Assembly: GCF_015686655.1 (NCBI RefSeq)
Contig: NZ_JADPMP010000011.1
Coordinates: forward strand, 1-64,000
From: Pontibacter sp. FD36
Lineage (GTDB): Bacteria; Bacteroidota; Bacteroidia; Cytophagales; Hymenobacteraceae
DNA length: 64,000 bases
Reading direction: 5' to 3'
Positions 55,709 through 64,000 of this stretch are shown here, piece by piece (position 1 is the stretch's first letter; the number at the start of each line of letters is the position of its first letter). The notes below the pieces were generated by a model. That model did not search any database. It was not told the origin of the DNA and worked only from the letters and a program-made list of their open reading frames with translations. The position numbers and the translations under genes are program-made.

Positions 55709-56698
55709 TTAATCTTCTTCTAATTTATACTTAGAAAGGTCCATGCCAAAAGTCAGGCCTTTCTCTTGCACCAGGTTCTCAAGCTCTGTCAAAGACTTCT
55801 TACCGAAGTTACGGAACTTCATCATGTCAGAGATGTCAAGCTGTACCAGGTCGCCAAGCGTTTTAATGTCGGCAGCCTTAAGGCAGTTGTAAGCTCTAAC
55901 TGAAAGATCCATATCCTGAAGTGAAGTCTTCAGTACTTTGCGCATGTGCAGCAGTTCTTCATCCACAGCTTCTTCTTCTTCAGGCTTAGCTGTTTCGAAA
56001 GTCATTGTGTTATCAGAGAAGAGCATGAAGTGCTGGATCAAAATATTGGCAGCGCCTTTCAAGGCATCTTCAGGATGTATAGAACCATCAGTCTGTATGT
56101 CAAGCAATAGCTTTTCATAGTCAGTCTTCTGCTCAACACGTGTATTTTCAACGCTGAACTTTACATTCTTGATTGGCGTGAAAATGGCATCAATTGGAAT
56201 AAGACCAAAAACCTGATCAGCTGGCTTATTTTCTTCAGCAGGAACGTAACCACGTCCTTTCTGAATAGTAAGCTCTACTTCCAGAGTCATGTTCTTGTCC
56301 AGGTTGCAGATTACCAGCTCAGGGTTTAGAACCTCAAAGCTTGTAGAAAATTTGCTGATGTCTCCAGCTACAAATTTATCCTGACCTGAGATAGATACAG
56401 TGACCTTATCATCAATAACTTCGCTTACTTTCTTAAAGCGAACCATTTTCAAGTTGAGGATTATATCAGATACATCCTCTACAACGCCTTCAACAGACGA
56501 GAACTCGTGCAGTACACCAGGTATGCGAACGCTAGTAATTGCGTAACCTTCCAAAGAAGAAAGCAAAATTCTTCGCAAAGCATTACCGATGGTTACTCCG
56601 TAACCTTTTTCAAGCGGCTTGAATTCAAATAAACCATGAAAGTCGTCGGCTTTTTCCATTACAACTTTCTCTGGCATTTGAAATGCTAATATTGACAT
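55709..56698 (-). CDS. rpoA: RNA polymerase alpha subunit
   Basis: 329 residues: the N-terminal assembly domain with [36 protein letters not shown] and the C-terminal domain with [26 protein letters not shown]...[25 protein letters not shown]. Both the dimerisation part and the alpha-CTD for UP-element and regulator contact are intact. It lies between rpsD and rplQ in the standard alpha-operon order. Confidence 0.98.
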   Translation of the reverse strand: MSILAFQMPEKVVMEKADDFHGLFEFKPLEKGYGVTIGNALRRILLSSLEGYAITSVRIPGVLHEFSSVEGVVEDVSDIILNLKMVRFKKVSEVIDDKVTVSISGQDKFVAGDISKFSTSFEVLNPELVICNLDKNMTLEVELTIQKGRGYVPAEENKPADQVFGLIPIDAIFTPIKNVKFSVENTRVEQKTDYEKLLLDIQTDGSIHPEDALKGAANILIQHFMLFSDNTMTFETAKPEEEEAVDEELLHMRKVLKTSLQDMDLSVRAYNCLKAADIKTLGDLVQLDISDMMKFRNFGKKSLTELENLVQEKGLTFGMDLSKYKLEED

Positions 56699-56735
56699 AC
56701 TTGCAGTGTTAAAGGTTAAAAATTGATTAAGCGGC

Positions 56736-57341
56736 TTACTTAGAGTAAAGCTCGACGATCAGCTGCTCCTGAATTTTCTCAGGGATCTGGTCACGCTGTG
56801 GCGCAGACACAAATTTACCAACCATCTCAGCTGCATCCCACTCTAACCAGCTGAAAGCACGTGCATTACGTACAGTCAAGCTAGTAGTAATTGCCTCAAG
56901 AGATTTTGACTTCTCTCTAACGGCTACCGTATCACCAACTTTTAAGCTATATGATGGAATGTTAACGATCTCACCGTTAACAGTGATATGCTTGTGTAGA
57001 ACAAGCTGACGAGCAGCTCTTCTTGTTGGAGCAATACCTAGTCTGTAAACTGTGTTGTCAAGTCTAGACTCAAGAAGGATCAATAGGTTTTCACCAGTGA
57101 TACCGCCTTTACGAGCTGCCTTGTCAAACAGGTTAGCAAACTGCTTCTCCAGCATACCATAGATATATTTTGCTTTCTGCTTTTCAGCAAGCTGAATTGC
57201 ATATTCAGACTGCTTCTTACGACGGCCACGGCCGTGCTGTCCTGGAGGATAGCTTTTCTTTTTTAATGCTTTGCTTGGGCCAAAAATCTCCTCGTTGAAT
57301 TTTCTGGAGATTTTGCTTTTAGGACCAGTATATCTTGCCAT
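56736..57341 (-). CDS. rpsD: 30S ribosomal protein S4
   Basis: 201 residues: [62 protein letters not shown], then an S4 RNA-binding domain ([41 protein letters not shown]). A 16S rRNA-binding assembly protein and possible autoregulator of the alpha operon. No N-terminal zinc cysteines. Confidence 0.97.
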   Translation of the reverse strand: MARYTGPKSKISRKFNEEIFGPSKALKKKSYPPGQHGRGRRKKQSEYAIQLAEKQKAKYIYGMLEKQFANLFDKAARKGGITGENLLILLESRLDNTVYRLGIAPTRRAARQLVLHKHITVNGEIVNIPSYSLKVGDTVAVREKSKSLEAITTSLTVRNARAFSWLEWDAAEMVGKFVSAPQRDQIPEKIQEQLIVELYSK

Positions 57342-57363
57342 TGTATTTAATCTAATTTACTAA

Positions 57364-57756
57364 TTAAACTCTTCTGCGTTTAGGAGGACGACATCCGTTG
57401 TGAGGAAGTGGTGTAACATCCTTGATAGTTGTTACTTCGATACCAGTGTTCTGTACAGTACGGATGGCGGACTCTCTACCTGCACCAGGGCCTTTAACAA
57501 ATACTTCAGCTTTACGCATACCCAGGTCATAAGCAACCTTTGCGCAATCTGCAGCAGCCATTTGTGCAGCGTAAGGAGTGTTCTTTTTAGAACCTTTAAA
57601 ACCCATTTTACCAGCAGAAGCCCAAGAGATAACTTGTCCTGCGTTGTTGGTTACTGAGATAATGATATTGTTGAAAGAAGCTTTGATGTGTACCTGGCCT
57701 GTTGATTCAACAACTACAACACGCTTCTTAGCTTTGTCTTTTCTTTTCTGAGCCAT
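57364..57756 (-). CDS. rpsK: 30S ribosomal protein S11
   Basis: 130 residues from the ATG at 57756 ([12 protein letters not shown]). Core [47 protein letters not shown] and the C-terminal [18 protein letters not shown] are diagnostic of S11. Between rpsM and rpsD. Confidence 0.97.
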   Translation of the reverse strand: MAQKRKDKAKKRVVVVESTGQVHIKASFNNIIISVTNNAGQVISWASAGKMGFKGSKKNTPYAAQMAAADCAKVAYDLGMRKAEVFVKGPGAGRESAIRTVQNTGIEVTTIKDVTPLPHNGCRPPKRRRV

Positions 57757-57765
57757 GATCAAAAA

Positions 57766-58143
57766 TTATTTAGAAGCTTTCTTCTTGTTTGCTACTGTCT
57801 TACGCTTACCTTTTCTTGTGCGCGAGTTATTCTTCGTGCGCTGACCTCGTACAGGTAGACCTTTACGGTGTCTCAAACCACGGTAGCAGCCAATATCAAG
57901 AAGACGCTTGATATGCAATTGCACTTCTGATCTCAAAACACCTTCAGTTTTGATCTCAGCTGCGATCACATTTCTGATCTCATTAGCTTCATCTTCGGTC
58001 CAGTCTTTCACCTTTTTGTCAAGATCCACCCCGGCTTTGTTTAGGATTTGCACAGAGAGATTACGACCTATACCATAGATGTACGTCAAAGAGATCTCTC
58101 CTCTTTTGTTGTCCGGAATATCAACTCCTGCTATTCTTGCCAT
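57766..58143 (-). CDS. rpsM: 30S ribosomal protein S13
   Basis: 125 residues: [72 protein letters not shown]. Full-length S13 at the 30S head, contacting 23S rRNA and P-site tRNA. First gene of the alpha operon block after rpmJ. Confidence 0.97.
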   Translation of the reverse strand: MARIAGVDIPDNKRGEISLTYIYGIGRNLSVQILNKAGVDLDKKVKDWTEDEANEIRNVIAAEIKTEGVLRSEVQLHIKRLLDIGCYRGLRHRKGLPVRGQRTKNNSRTRKGKRKTVANKKKASK

Positions 58144-58152
58144 AATTAATAA

Positions 58153-58269
58153 TTATCCTTGTCTTTGTTTATATCTTGGATTTTTTTTGTTGATCACATA
58201 AAGCTTCCCCTTGCGGCGGATAACTTTACATTCAGCACTTCTCTTTTTTACTGATGCTTTGACTTTCAT
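58153..58269 (-). CDS. rpmJ: 50S ribosomal protein L36
   Basis: 38 codons read directly: [21 protein letters not shown] at the start and [12 protein letters not shown] at the end, with a TAA stop at 58153-58155. Only one cysteine remains, so this is the zinc-independent form of L36. It lies 5 bp after infA and 9 bp before rpsM, the normal position. Confidence 0.95.
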   Translation of the reverse strand: MKVKASVKKRSAECKVIRRKGKLYVINKKNPRYKQRQG

Positions 58270-58274
58270 TGTAG

Positions 58275-58493
58275 TTATTTATATCGATAAACAATTCTTC
58301 CTTTAGTTAAATCATAAGGAGACATCTCCAATTTAACTCGGTCACCTGGCAGAATCTTGATGTAATTCATTCTCATTTTACCTGAGATATGTGCGATCAC
58401 CTGATGACCATTTTCTAACTCTACCCGGAACATTGCATTTGATAATGCTTCGATGATAGTACCGTCTTGCTCGATAGAGGACTGCTTCGCCAT
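58275..58493 (-). CDS. infA: Translation initiation factor IF-1
   Basis: 72 residues of the S1/OB fold: [64 protein letters not shown]. Directly after map (stop at 58494) and before rpmJ. Full length. Confidence 0.97.
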   Translation of the reverse strand: MAKQSSIEQDGTIIEALSNAMFRVELENGHQVIAHISGKMRMNYIKILPGDRVKLEMSPYDLTKGRIVYRYK

Positions 58494-59267
58494 TTATTGT
58501 TGTTTAGCTTTATCTATATAATCAAAAGTTGTTAATACTTCTGCTTGATCTTTTCTTATTACAACTGTATGCTCAAAATGAGCAGATGGTTTATTATCAC
58601 GGGTCCGGATTGTCCATCCATCCTCCTCTTGAATAATATACCTGGTACCAAGGTTTACCATTGGCTCAATCGCAAGTACCAGCCCATTCTGAAGCTTTAA
58701 TCCCTGTCCACGTTTTCCGTAGTTTGGCACTTCAGGAGCCTCATGTAGGTTACGCCCTATACCGTGCCCTACCAATTCTCGTACAACACCATATTTAGAA
58801 GCTTCAGCATGTGTCTGTATAGCATGGCTAACATCTCCAAGCCTATTTCCTACTACTGCTTTTTCAATACCTTTATACAAGGACTCTTTTGTAACATCTA
58901 ACAGATGAGAAACCTCTTCTGAAACATTACCAACAGCATGGGTATAAGCACAGTCGCTGTGGAAACCGTTATAATAGACTCCACAGTCAACAGAAATTAC
59001 GTCTCCATCGTTCAAAACGTAATTACTTGGCATCCCATGAACTACAGTCGAGTTTACCGAGATACAGAGGCTAAAAGGAAACCCATTGTAGTTCTTAAAA
59101 GATGGAACAGCTCCATGATCTTTGATAAACTCTTCAGCTCTTTTATCCAGTACCAGGGTTGACACCCCTTCCTTTATAAGAAGAGCTATTTCGCCATGTG
59201 CTTTACTTAATATTAAAGCACTCTGGCGAATTAGCTCTATTTCTTCTTCAGTCTTGTAAAAAACCAT
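58494..59267 (-). CDS. map: Methionine aminopeptidase, type I
   Basis: 257 residues: metal-binding residues in VISVDCGVYYNGFHSDCAYTHAVG, GHGIGRNLHEAPEVPNYG, and the late EPMVNLG and TVVIRKDQAEVLT. It removes the initiator Met from nascent proteins. No N-terminal zinc finger, so class Ia/b core. Placed between secY and infA, 3 bp after secY and 1 bp before infA, as in many spc operons. Confidence 0.97.
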   Translation of the reverse strand: MVFYKTEEEIELIRQSALILSKAHGEIALLIKEGVSTLVLDKRAEEFIKDHGAVPSFKNYNGFPFSLCISVNSTVVHGMPSNYVLNDGDVISVDCGVYYNGFHSDCAYTHAVGNVSEEVSHLLDVTKESLYKGIEKAVVGNRLGDVSHAIQTHAEASKYGVVRELVGHGIGRNLHEAPEVPNYGKRGQGLKLQNGLVLAIEPMVNLGTRYIIQEEDGWTIRTRDNKPSAHFEHTVVIRKDQAEVLTTFDYIDKAKQQ

Positions 59268-59270
59268 TTA

Positions 59271-60587
59271 TTAGGATACCATGGCAATATTCTCTGTTCG
59301 GCCTCTAAGCTTACCAGATTTCATCATGCCATCATAATGACGCATTAGTAAATAACTTTCAATCTGCTGCAATGTGTCGAGAACAACACCCACCATGATG
59401 ATCAGTGAAGTGCCTCCATAGAACTGAGCAAACTCTCTAGTTACTCCAAATAGCATGGCGATAGCAGGAAAGATTGCAACAAGCGCTAGATAAATAGCAC
59501 CAGGCAGCGTGATTTTTGTAAGAATATTATCAATATACTCTGAGGTAGAACGACCTGGTTTAACACCCGGTACAAAACCACCACTACGCTTCAAGTCATC
59601 AGCAATTTGATTTGGATTAACAGTGATCGCTGTGTAGAAGTATGTAAATATCAGGATCATCAATCCAAACACTACATTGTACTGCCACGAAGTGAAGTCA
59701 GAGAATGTCGCTCCTATATAACTCGCTGTTTCATTTGAATCTGCCCAGATTGAAGCAATCATAGAGGGTAGAAACATTAATGATTGAGCGAAGATGATAG
59801 GCATAACACCTGCCGCATTTACTTTCAAAGGAATAAACTGGCGCTGTCCGCTGTATAGCGAGCTACCGCCAACCTGCTTGGCATATTGTACAGGGATTCT
59901 TCTTACTGCCTGAGTAAGCATTACTACAGACATTACTACAAAGAAGAGAACCACTAACTCAAATATAAACAGCAATGCACCATTTAATTCTTTAGATAAG
60001 GCTTCAGCAACAATAGCACCTGGGAAACGAGAGATAATGCCAATCATAATCAGCATTGATATACCGTTACCTATACCTTTATCTGTAATTCTTTCACCAA
60101 GCCACATACAGAAGATTGTGCCTGATGTCAACACAATCATGGAGCTTATGGTAAACAGCGTAGTATTTATTACAATTGCTTCACTGTTAATAGTCGCAAC
60201 AAAGCCTACTGCTTGAGCAAGCGTAATGATAATAGTAAGAACTCGGGTGATTTGGTTGATTTTCTTTCTACCAGACTCACCCTCCTTCTGCATTTTTTGA
60301 AAATACGGAACGGCTATAGTAAGTAGCTGTAATACGATAGAAGCTGAAATGTATGGCATGATCCCTAACGCAAAGATGGAAGCATTGCTAAATGCTCCAC
60401 CTAAGAACGTATCCAAAAGGCCAAATATACCTTCGGTGTTGGCCTTGAGCTGGTTAGGATCTATACCAGGAAGAACAACATAAGAACCTAATCTAAAAAT
60501 AGCTATAAAACCTAAGGTATTGAGTATTCGTACTCTTAGATCATCAATAGCAAAAATGTTCTTAATTGTTGTTATAAACTTCTTCAT
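59271..60587 (-). CDS. secY: Preprotein translocase channel subunit SecY
   Basis: 438 residues with ten transmembrane helices. Seen: DLRVRILNTLGFIAIFRLGSYVVLPGID at the N-terminus, the plug-region GGAFSNASIFALGIMPYISASIVLQLL and the cytoplasmic loop FVPGVKPGRSTSEYIDNIL that contacts SecA and the ribosome. Follows rplO by 5 bp. It forms the SecYE pore with SecE (not in window) and works with SecA at 35.9-39.2 kb. Confidence 0.97.
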   Translation of the reverse strand: MKKFITTIKNIFAIDDLRVRILNTLGFIAIFRLGSYVVLPGIDPNQLKANTEGIFGLLDTFLGGAFSNASIFALGIMPYISASIVLQLLTIAVPYFQKMQKEGESGRKKINQITRVLTIIITLAQAVGFVATINSEAIVINTTLFTISSMIVLTSGTIFCMWLGERITDKGIGNGISMLIMIGIISRFPGAIVAEALSKELNGALLFIFELVVLFFVVMSVVMLTQAVRRIPVQYAKQVGGSSLYSGQRQFIPLKVNAAGVMPIIFAQSLMFLPSMIASIWADSNETASYIGATFSDFTSWQYNVVFGLMILIFTYFYTAITVNPNQIADDLKRSGGFVPGVKPGRSTSEYIDNILTKITLPGAIYLALVAIFPAIAMLFGVTREFAQFYGGTSLIIMVGVVLDTLQQIESYLLMRHYDGMMKSGKLRGRTENIAMVS

Positions 60588-60592
60588 AAAAA

Positions 60593-61039
60593 TTAAAGGG
60601 CTACTGTTTTACCGCCTGCTTTTTCGATGGATGAAATGGCAGTCTGAGAAAAAGCATGAGCGTGTACTTCTACAGCTTTAGATATCTCTCCTCTACCTAA
60701 GATCTTAACTTTGTCATTCTTGGACACTAAACCGTGTGCCTTGAAGAAATCAAAGTTAAAAACTTTTTCATTAGTTTCTGCAGCCAAAGACTCCAGAACA
60801 TCTAAATTTATTCCTTTATACTCTACTCTGTTGAAGTTTTTGAAACCAAACTTAGGTACACGTCTCTGAAGTGGCATCTGACCACCTTCAAAGCCTGACT
60901 TCTGAGAGTAGCCTGAACGAGACTTGGCACCTTTGTGACCTCTAGTAGAAGTTCCACCTCTACCTGAGCCAGTTCCTCTGCCTATTCTCTTTCTAGTCTT
61001 AACAGACCCTTCTGCAGGTTTTAATGAATTCAAATACAT
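60593..61039 (-). CDS. rplO: 50S ribosomal protein L15
   Basis: 148 residues: LKPAEGSVKTRKRIGRGTGSGRGGTSTRGHKGAKSRSGYSQKSGFEGGQMPLQRRVPKFGF is the L15 signature. Between rpmD (1 bp upstream) and secY. Confidence 0.97.
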   Translation of the reverse strand: MYLNSLKPAEGSVKTRKRIGRGTGSGRGGTSTRGHKGAKSRSGYSQKSGFEGGQMPLQRRVPKFGFKNFNRVEYKGINLDVLESLAAETNEKVFNFDFFKAHGLVSKNDKVKILGRGEISKAVEVHAHAFSQTAISSIEKAGGKTVAL

Positions 61040-61040
61040 A

Positions 61041-61220
61041 TTAAATGTCCTTTACTTCTACTAAATTGTGAACCTTGTTAATCATACCAGCAATCTGAGG
61101 TGTTTTCTCAACAGTTACTGATTTATTGATCTTACCAAGACCTAACGCTTGAATTGTAAGCTTTTGGTTCTTAGGTCTGTCAATAATGCTTTTAACCTGT
61201 GTGATTGTTACTTTAGCCAT
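61041..61220 (-). CDS. rpmD: 50S ribosomal protein L30
   Basis: 59 codons read directly: MAKVTITQVKSIIDRPKNQK, then IQALGLGKINKSVTVEKTPQ, ending HNLVEVKDI and a TAA stop at 61041-61043. This is the compact bacterial L30. It fits exactly between rpsE (start 61226 side) and rplO. Confidence 0.94.
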   Translation of the reverse strand: MAKVTITQVKSIIDRPKNQKLTIQALGLGKINKSVTVEKTPQIAGMINKVHNLVEVKDI

Positions 61221-61225
61221 CTCAA

Positions 61226-61744
61226 TTAACCGTTAAATACTTTCTGCAAATTAACACCACGCTGCTGAGCTACGGCCAAAGGATCACGCATTTTTGACAG
61301 CGCATCAAAAGTTGCTTTTACCACGTTGTGCGGGTTAGAAGAACCTTTAGACTTGCAAAGTACGTCTTTGATACCTGCACTTTCCAATACAGCACGCATT
61401 GCACCACCGGCAATTACACCTGTACCTGGTGCAGCAGGCTTCACAAGAACGAAACCACCTGAGTATTTACCTTCCATTGCATGCGGTACAGTGTGATGGT
61501 AAAGAGGAACTTTAACCAAGTTCTTTTTCGCATCATCGATACCTTTCGCAATTGCATCAGTTACCTCATTTGCTTTACCAAGGCCGTATCCAACTACTCC
61601 ATTGCCATCACCAACTACGACGATAGCAGCGAAGCTAAATCTTCTACCACCTTTTACAACTTTGGCTACACGATTGATCGCAACAACTTTTTCTTTCAGT
61701 TCGATCTCGCTAGCCTTTACACTACGAATATTATTTTTCAACAT
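61226..61744 (-). CDS. rpsE: 30S ribosomal protein S5
   Basis: 172 residues: [51 protein letters not shown], the double-stranded-RNA-binding part, and [44 protein letters not shown] helicase-like fidelity protein at the mRNA entry tunnel. Full length. Confidence 0.97.
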   Translation of the reverse strand: MLKNNIRSVKASEIELKEKVVAINRVAKVVKGGRRFSFAAIVVVGDGNGVVGYGLGKANEVTDAIAKGIDDAKKNLVKVPLYHHTVPHAMEGKYSGGFVLVKPAAPGTGVIAGGAMRAVLESAGIKDVLCKSKGSSNPHNVVKATFDALSKMRDPLAVAQQRGVNLQKVFNG

Positions 61745-61749
61745 AATTC

Positions 61750-62100
61750 TTAGAATTTAAGGCCTGCTTCGCGAGCGCCTTCAGCCAATGATTTTACATT
61801 ACCATGGTAAAGGTATCCAGAACGGTCAAACACCACTTGTGAAATACCCATCTCGATAGCTTTTGCTCCTATTTCTTTACCAACCTGATTGGACACAGAA
61901 ATATTAGCGTTAGTTGCACCATCAAGCTTCACAGAAGAGGCAGCCGCCAAAGTTTTTCCTGTAGTGTCATCGATCAACTGCGCATAGATAGCTTTGTTGC
62001 TTCTAAAAACAGATAATCTTGGTCTGGCGGAAGTACCAGAAATCTTGTTTCTGATACTTCTCTTAATTCTAAGTCTTCTTGATACTTTATTAACAGACAT
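61750..62100 (-). CDS. rplR: 50S ribosomal protein L18
   Basis: 116 residues: [48 protein letters not shown] and [41 protein letters not shown] 5S rRNA-binding protein. Between rplF and rpsE. Confidence 0.97.
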   Translation of the reverse strand: MSVNKVSRRLRIKRSIRNKISGTSARPRLSVFRSNKAIYAQLIDDTTGKTLAAASSVKLDGATNANISVSNQVGKEIGAKAIEMGISQVVFDRSGYLYHGNVKSLAEGAREAGLKF

Positions 62101-62108
62101 GATGATGA

Positions 62109-62663
62109 TTATTTAGACGCTGTCTTACCAGCTTTTCTTCGTACAACTTCACCCACAAAACGGATACCTTTACCTTTATAAGGCTCTACTTTACGGAGTG
62201 ATCTGATTTTAGCAGCTACTTGACCGATCAGTTGCTTGTCATTGCTTTCAAGCGTGATAACTGGTGCTTTACCTTTCTCAGTTACTGCTGTAGCAGAAAC
62301 TTCTTCAGGCATAGTCATGAAGATATTGTGTGAGTATCCAAGAGCAAGTTCCAAAACGTTACCTTGAACGGTTGCTTTGTAACCTACACCTACTAACTCC
62401 AGCTGCTCCTTATAACCTTCACTTACACCTACAACCATGTTGTTGATCAGTGAACGGTAAAGACCGTGCATAGCTTTATGACGCTTCTGCTCAGTAGGAC
62501 GCTCAACCACAATCTGATTGTCTTCCTGCTTCACAATAATGTCTTTATCTACTGGGGTTGTTAGGGATCCCTTAGGACCTTTTACAGTAACAACGTTGTC
62601 TTTTGCAACAGACATTTCTACGTTGTTAGGCAGAGTGATTGGCAATTTTCCTATACGTGACAT
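62109..62663 (-). CDS. rplF: 50S ribosomal protein L6
   Basis: 184 residues: [27 protein letters not shown], and the C-terminal [32 protein letters not shown] signature. Unusually for this window it has a strong Shine-Dalgarno AGGAGG (plus-strand 62671-62676) 7 nt before the ATG. Confidence 0.97.
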   Translation of the reverse strand: MSRIGKLPITLPNNVEMSVAKDNVVTVKGPKGSLTTPVDKDIIVKQEDNQIVVERPTEQKRHKAMHGLYRSLINNMVVGVSEGYKEQLELVGVGYKATVQGNVLELALGYSHNIFMTMPEEVSATAVTEKGKAPVITLESNDKQLIGQVAAKIRSLRKVEPYKGKGIRFVGEVVRRKAGKTASK

Positions 62664-62670
62664 TGTCTAT

Positions 62671-62676
62671 CCTCCT
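62671..62676 (-). promoter_or_regulatory. Strong Shine-Dalgarno of rplF
   Basis: AGGAGG on the minus strand, 7 nt from the rplF ATG and directly after the rpsH stop. Confidence 0.75.
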
Positions 62677-62677
62677 A

Positions 62678-63076
62678 TTAGTAAACGTAACACAATACCT
62701 CACCACCTACATTCAGTGATTTGGCTTCTTTTTCAGTCATTACACCTTTGGAAGTTGACAGAATAGCAATGCCTAACCCGTTCAATACGCGTGGCAAGCT
62801 GTCATTTCCGGTATACTTACGAAGCCCTGGCTTACTTACCCTCTCAAGTTTCACAATAGCAGATTGCTTAGTGGTAGGGTTGTATTTCAGAGCGATCTTA
62901 ATAGTACCTTGTACAGAGGAATCATCAAACTTATAGCTTTGAATGTATCCTTTTTCGTACAATACTTTTGTAATCTCTTTCTTGATATTGCTAGATGGTA
63001 TTTCAACTACTCTGTGGTTTGCCTTGATGGCATTACGCACTCTAGTTAAATAATCTGCTATTGGATCTGAGTTCAT
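62678..63076 (-). CDS. rpsH: 30S ribosomal protein S8
   Basis: 132 residues: DPIADYLTRVRNAIKANHRVVEIPSSNIKKEITKVLYEKGYI and the C-terminal GLGIAILSTSKGVMTEKEAKSLNVGGEVLCYVY. S8 binds 16S rRNA helix 21 and represses the spc operon in E. coli; here an internal -7 element lies upstream of its gene. Confidence 0.97.
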   Translation of the reverse strand: MNSDPIADYLTRVRNAIKANHRVVEIPSSNIKKEITKVLYEKGYIQSYKFDDSSVQGTIKIALKYNPTTKQSAIVKLERVSKPGLRKYTGNDSLPRVLNGLGIAILSTSKGVMTEKEAKSLNVGGEVLCYVY

Positions 63077-63118
63077 TATGAATCACTTAAATCTTGAACG
63101 CTTTTTCTAAGCGAGCGG

Positions 63119-63126
63119 CAAAGATA
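63119..63126 (-). promoter_or_regulatory. Internal -7 element TATCTTTG between rpsN and rpsH
   Basis: An exact TAnnTTTG on the minus strand within an 89-bp AT-rich spacer, 43 bp before the rpsH ATG. A small hairpin (CGCTT/AAGCG) lies in the leader. No clear -33 element. Confidence 0.45.
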
Positions 63127-63165
63127 AGAATATCTTTTCTTCTTTCTTAATATGTTAAGAAAAAA

Positions 63166-63435
63166 TTACCAGCTCGATTTTGTTACACCAGGAATTTTAC
63201 CCATAACAGCCAGTTCTCTGAACACTACACGTGAGATACCGAATTTTCTCATGTAACCACGTGGTCTTCCAGACAGCTTGCAACGGTTATGTAACCTTAC
63301 TGGAGATGAATTCTTAGGAAGCTTATCAAGTCCTTCGTAATCTCCTTTAGCTTTAAGTTCAGCACGCTTCGCAGCGTACTTTGCTACTAACTTCTGTCTT
63401 TTAAGCTCTCTCGCTTTTACTGCTTCTTTAGCCAT
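63166..63435 (-). CDS. rpsN: 30S ribosomal protein S14
   Basis: 89 residues, the long zinc-independent form: [36 protein letters not shown], then [43 protein letters not shown]. The CxxC pairs of the zinc form are absent. Five bp after rplE. Confidence 0.97.
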   Translation of the reverse strand: MAKEAVKARELKRQKLVAKYAAKRAELKAKGDYEGLDKLPKNSSPVRLHNRCKLSGRPRGYMRKFGISRVVFRELAVMGKIPGVTKSSW

Positions 63436-63440
63436 TTTTC

Positions 63441-63995
63441 TTATTTCTTAATATTAGTGAAAGGCATACCAAACGCTTTAAGCAACTCGTAGCTCTCCTC
63501 ATCAGTCTGAGCAGTCGTTACGAAGGTAATATCCATACCACTAATGGCCTTAATTTTATCAATGCTGATCTCTGGGAAGATGATCTGCTCTTTTACACCA
63601 AGTGTATAGTTGCCACGACCATCAAAACCTTTATCACTAACACCTCTGAAGTCACGTACACGTGGTAGAGCAATTGTTAACAAACGGTCCATGAATTCGT
63701 ACATACGCTCGCCTCTTAGTGTCACACGTGCACCAATTGGCATGCCTTCACGAAGCTTGAAGTTCGAAACTGACTTCTTAGCGATAGTTGCAACAGCTTT
63801 CTGACCTGTAATAGTAGTAAGCTCTTCAACGCCGATGTCAACAAGTTTCTTGTCAGCTACTGCAGCACCGATACCTTTGTTAATAGAGATCTTTGTGATC
63901 TTAGGCACCTGCATTACGTTCTTGTACTGGAACTTCTCCTTCAGGGCAGGTATAACCTCCTTCTGATATTTTTCTTTAAATCTTGCAGTTGCCAT
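63441..63995 (-). CDS. rplE: 50S ribosomal protein L5
   Basis: 184 residues: [70 protein letters not shown] and [28 protein letters not shown] complete 5S rRNA-binding protein whose start is 5 bp from the window edge; the operon continues beyond it. Confidence 0.97.
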   Translation of the reverse strand: MATARFKEKYQKEVIPALKEKFQYKNVMQVPKITKISINKGIGAAVADKKLVDIGVEELTTITGQKAVATIAKKSVSNFKLREGMPIGARVTLRGERMYEFMDRLLTIALPRVRDFRGVSDKGFDGRGNYTLGVKEQIIFPEISIDKIKAISGMDITFVTTAQTDEESYELLKAFGMPFTNIKK

Positions 63996-64000
63996 ATTAG

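Overview
The window reads as chromosomal DNA of a Bacteroidota bacterium of the order Cytophagales, most like a Pontibacter/Hymenobacter-type organism. This rests on gene content and style, with no database check: a long SecA without a C-terminal zinc site, A-rich start contexts with almost no Shine-Dalgarno sequences, several exact TAnnTTTG -7 promoter elements, DUF2490/DUF3108/DUF4097-type envelope proteins, and an rpsM-rpsK-rpsD-rpoA-rplQ block followed by carA and eno. GC is about 50%. I see no rRNA, tRNA, CRISPR array, transposase, integrase or phage gene.

Layout. 1-2.2 kb: a partner-switching module (SpoIIE-type phosphatase cut by the window edge, STAS antagonist, HATPase anti-sigma-like kinase). 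2.3-7.0 kb: two periplasmic parvulin PPIases (one lipoprotein carries an inserted OmpA-like domain) and a MoxR ATPase. 7.3-10.7 kb: small conserved protein, SDR oxidoreductase, GNAT, outer-membrane-like protein. 10.8-16.8 kb: recA, DUF3108 protein, PhoB/PhoR-like two-component pair, RluA-type pseudouridine synthase, quinone oxidoreductase. 17.0-19.9 kb: BlaI repressor and BlaR1-like M56 peptidase behind two tandem palindromic operators. 20.1-22.8 kb: rplM-rpsI-rpsB-tsf. 22.9-28.0 kb (minus strand): small conserved protein, membrane-anchored MutS homologue, RidA, and an ECF sigma / membrane anti-sigma-like / DUF4097 cassette. 28.4-35.7 kb (minus strand): ALDH7, Do-family protease, Hsp20, DUF2490, M20 amidohydrolase, SPOR lipoprotein, deoC. 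35.9-39.2 kb: secA. 39.2-40.0 kb: the largest gene-free stretch, built from extragenic repeats. 40.0-45.2 kb: GNAT-dapF, rRNA-type methyltransferase, an AT-rich islet with a YwqK-like lipoprotein and a small membrane protein, Ppx/GppA, a lipoprotein. 45.3-52.5 kb: TPR-like protein, Ldh-type oxidoreductase, small membrane protein, HscA-like Hsp70, XRE membrane regulator, DivIC. 52.6-64 kb (minus strand): eno, carA, then the end of the S10/spc/alpha ribosomal superoperon from rplE to rplQ, with rpmJ and rpmD recovered by direct reading.

The genes together describe housekeeping (translation, secretion, envelope folding) mixed with envelope-stress regulation: SurA-like PPIases, Do protease, Hsp20, ECF sigma/anti-sigma, BlaI/BlaR1 and partner switching. 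The most unusual signal is not a gene. The non-palindromic 7-mer GGTATAG/CTATACC, usually as AGGTATAGC, occurs about 80 times by eye, roughly tenfold above random expectation. It is balanced between strands, lies in genes and intergenes alike, forms occasional inverted pairs, and is nearly absent from the recA, ribosomal-protein and AT-rich islet segments. Secondary signals are several extragenic repeat families next to stop codons and a small set of genes with strong Shine-Dalgarno sequences.
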